Source: Kitasatospora sp. NBC_01246
GTDB lineage: Bacteria; Actinomycetota; Actinomycetes; Streptomycetales; Streptomycetaceae
Direction: 5' to 3'
Length of the DNA stretch: 64,000 nt
Assembly (NCBI RefSeq): GCF_036226505.1
Contig: NZ_CP108484.1
Coordinates: 310,001-374,000 of the forward strand
Shown here: piece by piece, positions 39,858 to 48,267 of the stretch
Layout: every line of letters starts with the position of its first letter
Position numbering within the stretch: position 1 is the first letter of the stretch
Notes under the pieces: model-generated
Database searches by the model: none
Seen by the model: the letters and a program-made list of their open reading frames with translations, nothing else
What the model was told of the DNA's origin: nothing
Position numbers and translations under genes: made by a program

Positions 39858-41060
39858 TCAGTGCGCCTTTCGGTGGGTCCGGCGGGTGGCGCTCCTCCTC
39901 CGGAGCCGGTAGGCGAGGAGGAGTCCGGCGATGAGCAGGGTGCTACCGGCGGCCACGACCAGCGGGATGCGGCTGGAGGAGCCGGTGTGCGCCAGGACGT
40001 AGTCGTGGTTGTCCCTGTCCGTGTCCGTGTCCGCCTGGGCGAGAGCGTCGTCCACGGTCGGGGACGGGGTGGGGAACGCCGTCCCGGGTGCTGCCGCTCC
40101 GGTCGTGGCGGCCGGGGTCCGGGCCGACGGGGACTCCTGCGCCGGCTCAGAGGAGGAGGGCCGTACGGGCGGGGGTGACGGTACGGGCTTCGCGGTGGTG
40201 GCGGGCGCCGGCGCGGCAGCGGACGACATGGTGGGAGCCGGTCCGGCGGGGGTCGGTGCGGCCGTCGGGTTGCCGGCGGCCGGGGAGATGGAGGTGATGG
40301 AGACGTCGTCGTAGTAGATGACCACGGGGGGCGTCCCGCCGTTCACGTATCCCTTCTCGGCCTTCCAGTTCGGCCGGTACAGGCCGATCTTGTGATACGG
40401 GGCCGTGTCGCGGTGGGGGGCGTTCGTGGTCCGGCTGTAGTCGTTGGGGCCCTGGTGGGAGCCCACCAGGGTGCCGTCGAGGCGGGCGGTGAGCGAACCG
40501 GGTGTGGTGGCGGTGGACCAGGTGATGTCGAAGGACCACTGGTTCCAGTGACCAAGTCGTACGGGCCCGAGGTCGTACCTGGCCTCGTTCAGGGGACCCG
40601 CCCCCTCGGTCCAGTGGACGAGCATCAGCCACCTGTCCGCCTTGACCGCGAGGACGACGGCGGGGGTCGTGCCCTCCCCGCCGTGCCACTGGGACACGAT
40701 GGTCTGGGCGTCGAAGGACGTCCAGTCCTGCGGCAGGTAGTTGGCGAATGTGTAGCGGTAACTGCCGTACGGCAAACGGCTGGTGGCGATCTCGGCGCGG
40801 TAGGAGTTGCCCTGGTCCGGCATGGTGAACCGGGCGGCCTTGCCGCCGTGGCCACCGGGCGCCGCCACGACGTCCACCGAGCCCTTGCCGTCGATGCCCT
40901 CGCGGGGCCACACGGCGGTGTTGCCGGACTCGAAACCGTCGCTGAAAGGGACGGCGGTGGACTCCGCGGCCGCGACGGGGCCGACGGACACGCCGCCCAC
41001 CGCCAGGACGGCCGTCAGAAGTACGGCGGCCCGACGGCTGCGGCTGTGACGCTGGGACAT
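39858..41060 (-). CDS. Cell-wall-anchored polysaccharide lyase (heparin-lyase-I-like) with LAxTG signal
   Basis: A 400-residue exported protein: signal peptide (RAAVLLTAVLAVGGVSVGPV with cleavage after AAA), a beta-sandwich domain (about residues 34-262) beginning FSDGFESGNTAVWPREGIDG and containing RAEIATSR, QTIVSQWHGG, HWNQWSFDITWS and YYDDVSI, matching the polysaccharide lyase / heparin lyase I family. A Pro/Thr/Ser/Ala linker follows, then LAHTG (residues 356-360), a hydrophobic helix and a basic tail, a sortase-E-type anchor. Substrate is unknown; it may bind or cleave an anionic polysaccharide. A divergent-style palindrome lies in the region upstream. Confidence 0.82.
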   Translation of the reverse strand: MSQRHSRSRRAAVLLTAVLAVGGVSVGPVAAAESTAVPFSDGFESGNTAVWPREGIDGKGSVDVVAAPGGHGGKAARFTMPDQGNSYRAEIATSRLPYGSYRYTFANYLPQDWTSFDAQTIVSQWHGGEGTTPAVVLAVKADRWLMLVHWTEGAGPLNEARYDLGPVRLGHWNQWSFDITWSTATTPGSLTARLDGTLVGSHQGPNDYSRTTNAPHRDTAPYHKIGLYRPNWKAEKGYVNGGTPPVVIYYDDVSITSISPAAGNPTAAPTPAGPAPTMSSAAAPAPATTAKPVPSPPPVRPSSSEPAQESPSARTPAATTGAAAPGTAFPTPSPTVDDALAQADTDTDRDNHDYVLAHTGSSSRIPLVVAAGSTLLIAGLLLAYRLRRRSATRRTHRKAH

Positions 41061-41488
41061 GGACCATCCTTGGAGCTGAGGAGTGACGGCTGCGGTGCGG
41101 TGCGGGGACCCACGCCGGGGAGGGTGACGCGGACCCCCGCACCCAGCTCTCTCCGGACACGCCTGGCATATGCGGTGAGAGCCGACTACCGGTAAGAGAC
41201 GGGCGTCTCGCCGCCCCGTCCCGGCCCGTTACCCACGTGTTATCGATGGCCTTCGGCCCACCGGTCGACCGCCGACCCGTCGGACCGTCCGAGGTAACGA
41301 ACCGGCCAAGCCGCGGGCCGGGGCTCTCGCTCGGTACTCCCTCCTGGCTCATGACGACGCCCGGTCGGTGCGCAGGGCGCCACCGGGCGCGGACCCACCC
41401 GCACGCCCGAGGAGAACCGTGGGAGAGTCAGCCCTCGCTCATGTCGCCGTCCCCAGCGACGAGGCCGCCTGTTCCGTCCCGACCCTTC
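41061..41488. promoter_or_regulatory. Intergenic region of the lyase gene, 428 bases
   Basis: This holds the lyase promoter. A palindrome GAGACG-GG-CGTCTC lies at 41197-41210, about 140 bases before the ATG, in an AT-richer stretch, and is a possible operator. No gene is seen. The end of the STAS gene at 41489 lies beside it. Confidence 0.4.
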
Positions 41489-41845
41489 TCAGGCGCTGCG
41501 CGCCGGCGGCCCCTCGGTCACCTCGAACACCTGGTCCGTGCCGGTGACGTCGAGCAGCCGGACCACCTGGCGCGAGGGGCGGGCGAGAGCCAGGAGAGTC
41601 CCGCGCTGCTCGGCTTGCAGGCGGGCCCGGAGCAGCTCGTTGAGGCCGCTGGAATCGCAGAACGGGACCGCCCACAGGTCGACGAGCACCACGGACGGGG
41701 CCGGGGTGCGTAGCAGGACCTGGTTGAACACGGCATGCAGGACGTCGACTTGGTCGATGTCCAGGTCCCCCGAGACCTCGATCACAGGCCCGGTACCGGT
41801 CTCCCGGACGACGGCCGCGATCTCACGCCCTGGGGTATCGCTCAC
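41489..41845 (-). CDS. STAS-domain anti-sigma factor antagonist
   Basis: A 118-residue STAS protein. The phosphorylation region reads VDLWAVPFCDSSGLNELLRA with the usual DSSG; VVRLLDVTGTDQVFEV is typical of the fold's C-terminal part. It should bind an anti-sigma kinase. GTG at 41845 (VSDTPGREIAAVV) is chosen with GAGGGG five bases upstream; an extended frame to 42064 looks non-coding. A perfect -10 element TAGGAT (complement at 41889-41894) lies about 45 bases upstream. It lies beside an SDR and a hemerythrin gene, both stress-type, and is a paralogue of the STAS protein at 1826. Confidence 0.83.
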   Translation of the reverse strand: MSDTPGREIAAVVRETGTGPVIEVSGDLDIDQVDVLHAVFNQVLLRTPAPSVVLVDLWAVPFCDSSGLNELLRARLQAEQRGTLLALARPSRQVVRLLDVTGTDQVFEVTEGPPARSA

Positions 41846-42157
41846 GGTGGCCCCTCTTTCCGCTGTCTCGCATCGAATGGACACGACGATCCTAGAGGGG
41901 GTCCGACCGCTGGTGATCCGGCGAAGCCTCTGTCCACCGCCCCGTCTCGTCAGTGATCGAGGGCGGGGTGTGCGGCGCCTGTCGGCCCCTGGGTGGGCGA
42001 TCCCCGCTGGGGCCGCCGGTCGTCGCGGCGGGCCTGCCGTCCACCCGCGGGCACGCTGCCACACACCCGCCCGACTCGACCGGATGCGGCCGCCCGCCGT
42101 CCGGGCCTCCGCGAGCCCGGGCGTCCGGCCGGGGCCCGGAGGCCGGGGCCCCGCTGG
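41846..42157. other. Intergenic, 312 bases, with promoter and hairpin
   Basis: A -10-like TAGGAT site (complement at 41889-41894) belongs to the STAS gene. An 8-base-arm inverted repeat (GGCCTCCG at 42104-42111, CGGAGGCC at 42137-42144) may terminate the SDR gene. No coding sequence is convincing. Confidence 0.4.
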
Positions 42158-43051
42158 TCAGGGCAGAGGCGTGCCGCCGGTGGCGTTGACGATCTCGGCG
42201 GTGATGTACGAGGACTCCTGGGAGGCGAGGAAGACGTAGGCGGGGGCCATTTCGGCGGGCTGGGCGGCGCGACCGAGCGGGGACTGCTCGCCGAAGTGCG
42301 CGACCTTCTCCTCGTCCATCGTCGCCGGGATCAGCGGCGTCCACACCGGGCCGGGCGCGACGGCGTTCACCCGGATGCCGTCGGGCGCGAGCTGCCCGGC
42401 CAGGCCCTGGGTGAACGCGACGATCGCGGCCTTGGTCATGGCGTAGTCCAGGAGGTGGGGGCTGGGCTTGTACGCCTGGACGGAGGCGGTGTTGATGATC
42501 GAGGCGCCTTCGCGCAGGTGGGGCAGGGCGGCCCGGGTAATCCAGAACATCCCGTACAGGTTGGTCCTCATCACCCGGTCGAACTGGTCGGTGGTGATCG
42601 CGGCGAGGCCGTCGGGCTGGGACATCTGGTAGGCGGCGTTGTTGACCAGGATGTCGAGGCGGCCGAACACGTCGACGCAGCGGGCCACCAGCTCGGCGCA
42701 GAAGTCCTCGTCGCGCAGGTCGCCCGCGACGGCGAGGGCGCGCCTCCCGGCGTCCTCGACCAGCCGGGTGGTCTCCGCCGCGTCGGCCTCCTCCTCGGGG
42801 AGGTGGCAGAAGGCGACGTCGGCGCCCTCGCGGGCGAAGGCGAGGGCGACGGCGCGGCCGATGCCGGAGTCGCCGCCGGTGATCAGCGCGACGCGGCCGG
42901 CCAGCCGGTCGGCGCCGCGGTAGCTGTCCTCCCCGTGGTCGGGGCTGGGGCGCATGGTCTCACCGCTGCCCGGGTGGGGCTGGGACTGCTCGGGGAACGG
43001 CGGCTGCGGCTGCTGGGAGGTGGGGTCCTGAGGGGTGTGCTGGTCGCTCAT
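42158..43051 (-). CDS. Short-chain dehydrogenase/reductase (general-stress type)
   Basis: A 297-residue classical SDR with a 50-residue Gln/Pro-rich extension (HTPQDPTSQQPQPPFPEQSQ) before the Rossmann fold. Motifs: TGGDSGIGRA (NAD(P) loop), NNAA, Ser in NTASVQAYKP and the catalytic Tyr-x3-Lys (YAMTK), then PGPVWTPL. The N-terminal extension is a mark of the YhdF/YdaD-type stress SDRs known from Bacillus. Role: reduction of small carbonyl compounds, details unknown. The start is ATG 43051 with a weak ribosome site (a GTG three bases earlier is equally possible). It is divergent from the hemerythrin gene. Confidence 0.87.
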   Translation of the reverse strand: MSDQHTPQDPTSQQPQPPFPEQSQPHPGSGETMRPSPDHGEDSYRGADRLAGRVALITGGDSGIGRAVALAFAREGADVAFCHLPEEEADAAETTRLVEDAGRRALAVAGDLRDEDFCAELVARCVDVFGRLDILVNNAAYQMSQPDGLAAITTDQFDRVMRTNLYGMFWITRAALPHLREGASIINTASVQAYKPSPHLLDYAMTKAAIVAFTQGLAGQLAPDGIRVNAVAPGPVWTPLIPATMDEEKVAHFGEQSPLGRAAQPAEMAPAYVFLASQESSYITAEIVNATGGTPLP

Positions 43052-43168
43052 CACGGCGGATCCGGTGCTCCTTCGGAGTGGGTGCGTCGGGTTCGGGGCG
43101 AGTCTGGCCCCGCGCGGGGCCGTTCGCGCGGTGGGACGGGCCGTGCGGGTGGTCCGTGCGCCGCCCGG

Positions 43169-43193
43169 GTGTCCGCGGCGGCGCACGGGGTAC
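43169..43193 (+). promoter_or_regulatory. SigB-class stress promoter GTGT-N15-GGGTAC
   Basis: The -10 GGGTAC (43188-43193) is a full match to the actinobacterial SigB/SigH-family consensus GGGTAY; the -35 GTGT (43169-43172) fits GNNT with a 15-base spacer. It is 45 bases upstream of the hemerythrin ATG, the right distance for a transcript leader. Confidence 0.6.
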
Positions 43194-43237
43194 ACGTGCG
43201 CCCGACCACGGGCCGTCTACCCCGGAAAGGAACGCGC

Positions 43238-43711
43238 ATGGACGCGATCGTGCTGCTGAAGGAAGACCACAAGACCGTCGAGAGCCTGTTCAAGGCCTTC
43301 GAGAAGGCCGGCGACCGGGCCTTCGCCGAGAAGCGCCGGATCGCCGACCAGGTGATCGAGGAGCTGACGGTCCACGCCGTCATCGAGGAGGAGGTCTTCT
43401 ACCCGGCCGCCCGCGAGGCCGCGCCCGACACGAAGGACCACGTGCTGGAGAGCGTCGAGGAGCACCACGTCGTCGTGTGGATGCTCTCCGAGCTGGCCGG
43501 CATGGACCCGGAGGACGAGCGGTTCGACGCGAAGATGACGGTGCTTATGGAGAACGTCCGCCACCATGTCGAGGAGGAGGAGAAGGAGTGGTTCCCCGAG
43601 GTCCGCAAGGCGATGGGCCGCAACCGCCTGGTCGAGCTCGGCGAACAGCTGGAGGAGGCGAAGAAGTCCGCCACCCGCGACCCCCTCAAGGTGCCCAGCG
43701 CCACCGCGTGA
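43238..43711 (+). CDS. Hemerythrin-like (HHE domain) protein
   Basis: A 157-residue, four-helix non-haem di-iron-type protein. His/Glu ligand pattern: LLKEDHKTVESLF, HAVIEEEVFYP, ESVEEHHVVVWML and NVRHHVEEEEKEWFPEVRKA. Such proteins bind oxygen or iron, or handle oxidative/nitrosative stress. The ATG has AAGGAA six bases upstream. It is preceded by a SigB-type promoter match, and lies in a region with a stress-type SDR and a STAS antagonist, so it is probably part of the general stress regulon. Confidence 0.88.
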   Translation: MDAIVLLKEDHKTVESLFKAFEKAGDRAFAEKRRIADQVIEELTVHAVIEEEVFYPAAREAAPDTKDHVLESVEEHHVVVWMLSELAGMDPEDERFDAKMTVLMENVRHHVEEEEKEWFPEVRKAMGRNRLVELGEQLEEAKKSATRDPLKVPSATA

Positions 43712-44421
43712 CGGGGGCGCGAGATGTACGGGAGCGTGTGGTCGCCGTCGACGGTGAGAGGTTCCGCTGCTTCGGCTGCCAGGGCGTGGCGGTGACACGT
43801 TCGTTCACGGGGGATCGTGTGGTGAAACCGAACATCCGCCCGTGAGCATCCGGGGGGGATGCGGTGGGAGGCCGTCCTCGGAGCCTCTCCGCTCTTCCGC
43901 CCCGGCGTGTTGTGCTCGCCGGCGCCGGGCCTCCCGGTGTGCAGAGGAGCAGAGCAGCAGAGCAGCAGCCCGGTGGGCCGCCGGTCAAGGGCCCACCGGG
44001 CTGTCGGCTTTCCGCTGGTGGGGCGGCACTCGGGGGAATCGTGCCGGTGCGCGCGGGGGATCCTACGGCTCGGTCGGGCCGCCCCCGCCAGGCCCCCCGG
44101 AAGCATCCCCCGACAGACCGTGACGGAATGTCAAAGCGATCTCGTTCACGTCCGATCTCTTGACGCTCGTCGGCTGAGGGTCTTCCATGTCACTGCACGT
44201 CGGAACCTGTTGTATTCCGTTTCCTTCTGTTGTCATGGTTCCGTCTGTGTGCGCCCGGCACCCACCCCTCCGCCGGGCACCTCTCGTCCCCGGGCCTCGG
44301 GTCCGGCCACCTGCCCCCGTCGTCGTGACTTCCCCACCACCACCAGCAGCCCGGCCGCCCTACCGGCCTGCGACGCACCCCTCCTTCCGCGCAGAGTCGC
44401 GCGTCCCCCACTGGAGCCGTC
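43712..44421. other. 710-base region without a convincing gene
   Basis: It lies between the hemerythrin and sugar-binding protein genes. A terminator sits at 43967-44002. A GTG at 43738 opens 35 codons containing CFGC, with a ribosome-like GGGAG, but length and composition do not justify a gene. The latter part (44110-44300) is less GC-rich and probably holds the promoter and a long leader of the binding protein gene. Confidence 0.4.
43967..44002 (+). terminator. Hairpin terminator
   Basis: Perfect 13-base arms (AGCCCGGTGGGCC / GGCCCACCGGGCT) with a 10-base loop, followed shortly by TTTCC. It lies 256 bases after the hemerythrin stop, so something else (a short transcript) may end here. Confidence 0.6.
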
Positions 44422-45477
44422 ATGTTCACCACGCCCCAACGCCGAGCCGTGGCCGCCACCGGCCTCCTGCTCACCTTCGGTCTGAGCAGTGCCTGTTCCA
44501 CCGGCCAGGAGTCCACCTCGGCCTCGGGGGCGGACGCCCCGGTCGCTCCGGTCAGCGGGAAGATCTCCATGACCTACCTCCAGAAGCAGGGCGACCAGGA
44601 GTACTTCGTCGGCGAGGCCGAGGGCGCCAAGGCCAAGGCGACCGAGCTCGGCGTCGACCTCAGGATCGTCAACCTCGGCAGCGACGCCAACAGGGCCGTC
44701 AGCGAAGTCCGGTCCGCCATCGCGCAGAAGAGCAACGGCCTGATCGTCGTCGTCCCCGACCCGGCGGTGGGCCCGCAGGTGGTCCAGGCCACGCGGGACG
44801 CCAGGGTCGCGCTGCTCACCTCCGACGACCAGATCTGCGCCACCGGCCCCGACCCGTCCACCTGCGCGAAGCAGAACCTGGTGCCCCGGATCGGCTTCTC
44901 CGGCGCCCAGATGGGCGGAGAGGTCGGCAAGCGGGCCGCCGAGGAGTTCAGGAAGGCCGGCTGGAACCCGGCCGAGACCCGCACCATCTCCGCCTGGAAG
45001 CAGGACGTCACCGTCTGCACCGACCGCGTCAAGGCGGCCAAGGAGGCCTTCGCCGCCGGCGCCAGCGCCGGTGTCCAGAACATCGACGTCGCCACCGACA
45101 ACACCCCGGCCGGCGCGCAGGACAGGATCGCCGCGACCGTGACCGCGAACCCCGGGGTGAAGAACTGGGTCGTCTGGGGCTGCAACGACGAGAACGTCCA
45201 GGGCGGCGTCACCGCGCTGGAGAACGCCGGCATCGGCCCCGACCGGGTCATCGGGGTGGGCCTCGGCGCCTACCTCGCCTGCAAGAACTGGGCCGGCGGC
45301 AGGCCCACCGGCATGAAGGCCGCCCTGTTCATCAACGGCAAGGACGTCGGCGCCCTGGCCGTCCAGACTCTGTACGACAAGCTCAAGAACGGCAAGGACA
45401 TGCCCGCCGAGGCCTTCGCCCCCACCACCATGGTCAACGCCACCAACTGGCAGAGCAGCGGCGTCACCTGCCACTGA
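44422..45477 (+). CDS. Sugar ABC transporter substrate-binding lipoprotein (RbsB/AraF-like)
   Basis: A 351-residue binding protein: lipoprotein signal (GLLLTFGLSSACS), then a two-lobe periplasmic-binding fold with ISMTYLQKQGDQEYFVGEAE, NGLIVVVPDPAVGPQVVQAT, NTPAGAQDRIAAT, WVVWGCNDENVQGGVTALE and GVGLGAYLACKNW. The pattern is of pentose/hexose binding proteins (L-arabinose type). No transporter ATPase or permease gene is adjacent: downstream is a decayed binding protein gene and then a convergent operon. The ATG at 44422 has TGGAG six bases upstream. It probably works with permease genes elsewhere or is an orphan. Confidence 0.85.
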   Translation: MFTTPQRRAVAATGLLLTFGLSSACSTGQESTSASGADAPVAPVSGKISMTYLQKQGDQEYFVGEAEGAKAKATELGVDLRIVNLGSDANRAVSEVRSAIAQKSNGLIVVVPDPAVGPQVVQATRDARVALLTSDDQICATGPDPSTCAKQNLVPRIGFSGAQMGGEVGKRAAEEFRKAGWNPAETRTISAWKQDVTVCTDRVKAAKEAFAAGASAGVQNIDVATDNTPAGAQDRIAATVTANPGVKNWVVWGCNDENVQGGVTALENAGIGPDRVIGVGLGAYLACKNWAGGRPTGMKAALFINGKDVGALAVQTLYDKLKNGKDMPAEAFAPTTMVNATNWQSSGVTCH

Positions 45478-45479
45478 CG

Positions 45480-45699
45480 TCGTTCAACGGCAACATCGCC
45501 AACCTGAGGCCTCGCCGCCTTCCACGCGCTGCTGCCCACCGGCAGGCCCCGCCCCGCCCTGGCCGAGTACGCGCTTCTCTACGAGCCCTTCGACGCCGAA
45601 CTCGTCAAGATCCTCTCCGGCCAGGAGGACACCAGCACCGGCCTCGCCAACGTCGTGACCGAGGCGGCGAAGCTCCTCCCCGGCTACACCACGCCCTGA
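45480..45699 (+). pseudogene. Frameshifted 3' remnant of another ABC solute-binding protein
   Basis: Two segments resemble the C-terminus of a family-1 sugar-binding protein: SFNGNIANL in one frame (45480-45506), then, after a frame change at a TGA, GLAAFHALLPTGRPRPALA and AKLLPGYTTP up to a natural stop at 45697-45699. No start or N-terminal part is present. The remnant is right after the intact binding protein gene; loss of part of a transporter locus is likely. Confidence 0.6.
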
Positions 45700-45766
45700 C
45701 CCGGCGGGCGGCCCCCGGCCGCGGAGCCTCCCGCCGGGTGGCGCCCCACCGCCGACCGTCGTGACG

Positions 45767-45791
45767 CCCCCCGGACCCGAGTCCCGGGGGG
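45767..45791. terminator. Hairpin between convergent units
   Basis: Eight-base arms (CCCCCCGG / CCGGGGGG) around a nine-base loop, between the binding-protein remnant and the end of the fifteen-gene minus-strand operon at 45842. Confidence 0.5.
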
Positions 45792-45841
45792 GTCGTTCCG
45801 CCCTGCGGTGTCAGGCCGCGCGGGACCGGACCGGCGCCGGA

Positions 45842-46777
45842 TCAGGGCAGCGGGGCGCCACGGGCGGCGATCCACAGCTCGTACCACTCCTCGTGGCTGA
45901 GCTCCGGCTCGCGCAGCACGGCGTCGCGGCAGGCCGCGATGCGTTCGGGGCGGGCGGTGCCGATGACCGGCGCGATGCCGGCCGGGTGGCGCTGGAGCCA
46001 CCACAGCACGATCGTCTCCGGCGTCGTCCCCCTGCGCTCGGCGAGCCTGCCGACGAGTTCACCGGCCGGCGTCGGCTCGCTGCCGGTGAAGCGGCCCCGG
46101 GCCAGGGCGCCCCAGGCCTGGAGCCGGATCCCGTGGGCGGCGCAGTACTCGACCGTCCCGTGCGGGAAGCCGTTCGAGGCGGCGGCGGAGGTGTTGACCA
46201 GGACGCCGGCCTCGACCCAGTCCCGGCGGTCCAGGCTCATCTCCAGCTGGTTGACGACCAGGGGCACGTCGAGCACCGACTGGAGCCGGGCGATCTGCGC
46301 GGCGCTCATGTTGGACACGCCGAACCGCCGTACCAGGCCCTGCCGGTGGAGCGAGCCGAGGGCCTCGGCGATCTCCTCCGGGCCGGCCAGCGGGTCGGGC
46401 CGGTGCAGCAGCAGCACGTCGAGGCTGTCGGTGCGCAGCCGGGTCAGGCTCTCCTCCACCCGTCGGAGGATGCTCGGCCCCCGCAGGTCGTAGTGGCCCG
46501 GCCGTCCGCCTTCGGGGAGCCTGATACCGCACTTGGTCTGCAGGGTGATGCGCTCCCGCAGGCCGGGGGTGCGGGCGAGCACCTCGCCGAAGACCGCCTC
46601 GGACTTGCCGTACCGGTAGATGTCGGCGTGGTCGAAGGCGGTGATCCCGGCGTCCAGCGCGGCGCCGACCGCCGCCTCGGCGTGGTCGATGTCCGTCGCC
46701 GTGTACGGGCTGTCGTCCCAGCTGCCGCCGAGGCCCATGCATCCGTACAGGACGCGGTCGGCGGTGGCCCCGGTCAT
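45842..46777 (-). CDS. Aldo/keto reductase
   Basis: A 311-residue (beta/alpha)8 NAD(P)H oxidoreductase. The catalytic tetrad is visible: Asp and Tyr in FDHADIYRYGKSE, Lys in LQTKCGI and His in VLLLHRPDPL. The sequence is near the YdhF-type AKR subgroup. It reduces aldehydes or ketones, perhaps a sugar or cyclitol intermediate in this operon. Its ATG overlaps the GMC gene's stop, so it is the last gene of the minus-strand operon, followed by a convergent remnant and hairpin. Confidence 0.87.
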   Translation of the reverse strand: MTGATADRVLYGCMGLGGSWDDSPYTATDIDHAEAAVGAALDAGITAFDHADIYRYGKSEAVFGEVLARTPGLRERITLQTKCGIRLPEGGRPGHYDLRGPSILRRVEESLTRLRTDSLDVLLLHRPDPLAGPEEIAEALGSLHRQGLVRRFGVSNMSAAQIARLQSVLDVPLVVNQLEMSLDRRDWVEAGVLVNTSAAASNGFPHGTVEYCAAHGIRLQAWGALARGRFTGSEPTPAGELVGRLAERRGTTPETIVLWWLQRHPAGIAPVIGTARPERIAACRDAVLREPELSHEEWYELWIAARGAPLP

Positions 46778-48267
46778 GCCGCTCCCCCGATCAGGTCCGC
46801 CAGCATCTCCGCGACGGCGAGCACCGGAAGCTGGGTGTTCGCCGCCGGGACGGTCGGCAGGACGGAGGCGTCGACGATCCGCAGGTTCGCCACGCCGCGT
46901 ACCCGGGCCTCGCCGTCGACCACCGCCAGGGGGTCGTCCGGCGCTCCCATGGCGCAGGTGCCGACGGGGTGCCAGTAGGTGCCGAGCCGGCCGCGCAGGT
47001 CCTGGTCGGACAGGTCCCGGGCGGGGTGGCCCCGGACCGGACCGGCCAGTGGCTTCAGGGCCGCCGTCGCGGCCATCCGCTCGACGATCTCCAGGCCCGA
47101 GCGCAGGACGGCGAGGTCGTGGCCGCCTTCGTCGGTGAGGAAGCCGGGGTCGATCTCGGGGGCGGTGGCGGGGTCGGCGGACGCCAGCCGCACGGTGCCG
47201 CGCGAGGTCGGTTTCATGACGAAGGCGGAGATGCCCGCCTCGTACCGGCCCGGCGGGAGCTTGCCGAACAGCGGCGGGCCGGCGACGGGCAGGATGTGGA
47301 GGTCCCAGGAGTCGTCCGGGCAGAGTTCGCCGGCCGCCCGGACCAGCATCCGGCTGACGTACAGGTCGCCGTCGGCCTCCTTCGCGGCGAGCGCCGCGTT
47401 CAGCTCGTCGGTCGGGGCCAGCGGCACGAAGACGCCGGGCTGGTCGGTGAGGTTCGATCCGACCCCGGGGAGGTCGATCTCGGGGCGGATGCCGACCGTC
47501 CGCAGGTGGTCCGCCGGGCCGACCCCGCTGCGCATCAGCACCGCGGGCGAGCCGAAGGTGCCGCAGGCCAGCAGGTAGGCGTCGGCGACCAGGGTCTCGT
47601 GCCGGCCGCCGATGTCGACGCGGACGCCGCGGACCCGGCCGTCCCCGATGTCCAGCCGGTCCACGGCGGCTCCGGCGAGGACGGTCAGGTTGGGCCTCGC
47701 GCGTGCCGCGTCCAGGTAGGCGAAGGCGGCGTTGTGGCGCACTCCGTCGAAGGCGTTGAGCAGGGGCGTGCCGTAGCCGGGCCCGCTCGGGGTGCCCATG
47801 TCCACCTCCCGGAAGCCGAGTTCCGCGGCCGCCGCCAGGGCGGCGCGGCTCCACGGCGAGAACTCGCGCTCCGGTACCCGGCGCAGGCCCATCTGTTCGA
47901 CCGCCGCGAGGCGGTACGGCTCCAGCGCCGCGGCCGTCCAGCGCGGACCGCCGGTCCGGGCCCACTCGGCGTGGTCGGCCTCGGATCCCCAGGTGTTCCA
48001 ACAGCCGTTGATGCAGGAGGAGCCGCCGAGGACGCGGGCGCGGATGCGGTGCGCCGGGGCGTGCCGCTCCCACACCTCCTCGCGCGGCAGGGCGCGGGCG
48101 TTCAGCACCTTCGCCGGCCAGTCCTGCCGGTCGGGGCCGAAGTCGGGACCGGCCTCGACCAGGCAGACGGTGCGGTCCGGGTCCTCGCTCAGACGGGCCG
48201 CCAGCACGCAGCCGGCCACTCCCCCGCCGAGGACGATCACGTCGTAGCCGGCCGGTGTGCCCGTCAC
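46774..48267 (-). CDS. GMC-family (glucose-methanol-choline) FAD oxidoreductase
   Basis: A 497-residue flavin enzyme. Motifs: FAD loop VIVLGGGVAGCVLAARLSED, the GMC signature region RARVLGGSSCINGCWNTWG, a C-terminal FAD-binding segment LRIVDASVLPTVPAANTQLP and the active-site His in TYWHPVGTCAMG. It oxidises alcohols (sugars, choline, cyclitols). The GTG start overlaps the PfkB stop and the stop overlaps the AKR gene start. Substrate is most likely a sugar or cyclitol hydroxyl in this pathway, by context. Confidence 0.88.
   Translation of the reverse strand: MTGTPAGYDVIVLGGGVAGCVLAARLSEDPDRTVCLVEAGPDFGPDRQDWPAKVLNARALPREEVWERHAPAHRIRARVLGGSSCINGCWNTWGSEADHAEWARTGGPRWTAAALEPYRLAAVEQMGLRRVPEREFSPWSRAALAAAAELGFREVDMGTPSGPGYGTPLLNAFDGVRHNAAFAYLDAARARPNLTVLAGAAVDRLDIGDGRVRGVRVDIGGRHETLVADAYLLACGTFGSPAVLMRSGVGPADHLRTVGIRPEIDLPGVGSNLTDQPGVFVPLAPTDELNAALAAKEADGDLYVSRMLVRAAGELCPDDSWDLHILPVAGPPLFGKLPPGRYEAGISAFVMKPTSRGTVRLASADPATAPEIDPGFLTDEGGHDLAVLRSGLEIVERMAATAALKPLAGPVRGHPARDLSDQDLRGRLGTYWHPVGTCAMGAPDDPLAVVDGEARVRGVANLRIVDASVLPTVPAANTQLPVLAVAEMLADLIGGAA

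Noticed and set aside
43738..43845. A 35-codon frame with a CFGC motif and a ribosome-like GGGAG
   Set aside because: Too short, no recognisable fold, and unremarkable in GC-rich DNA.
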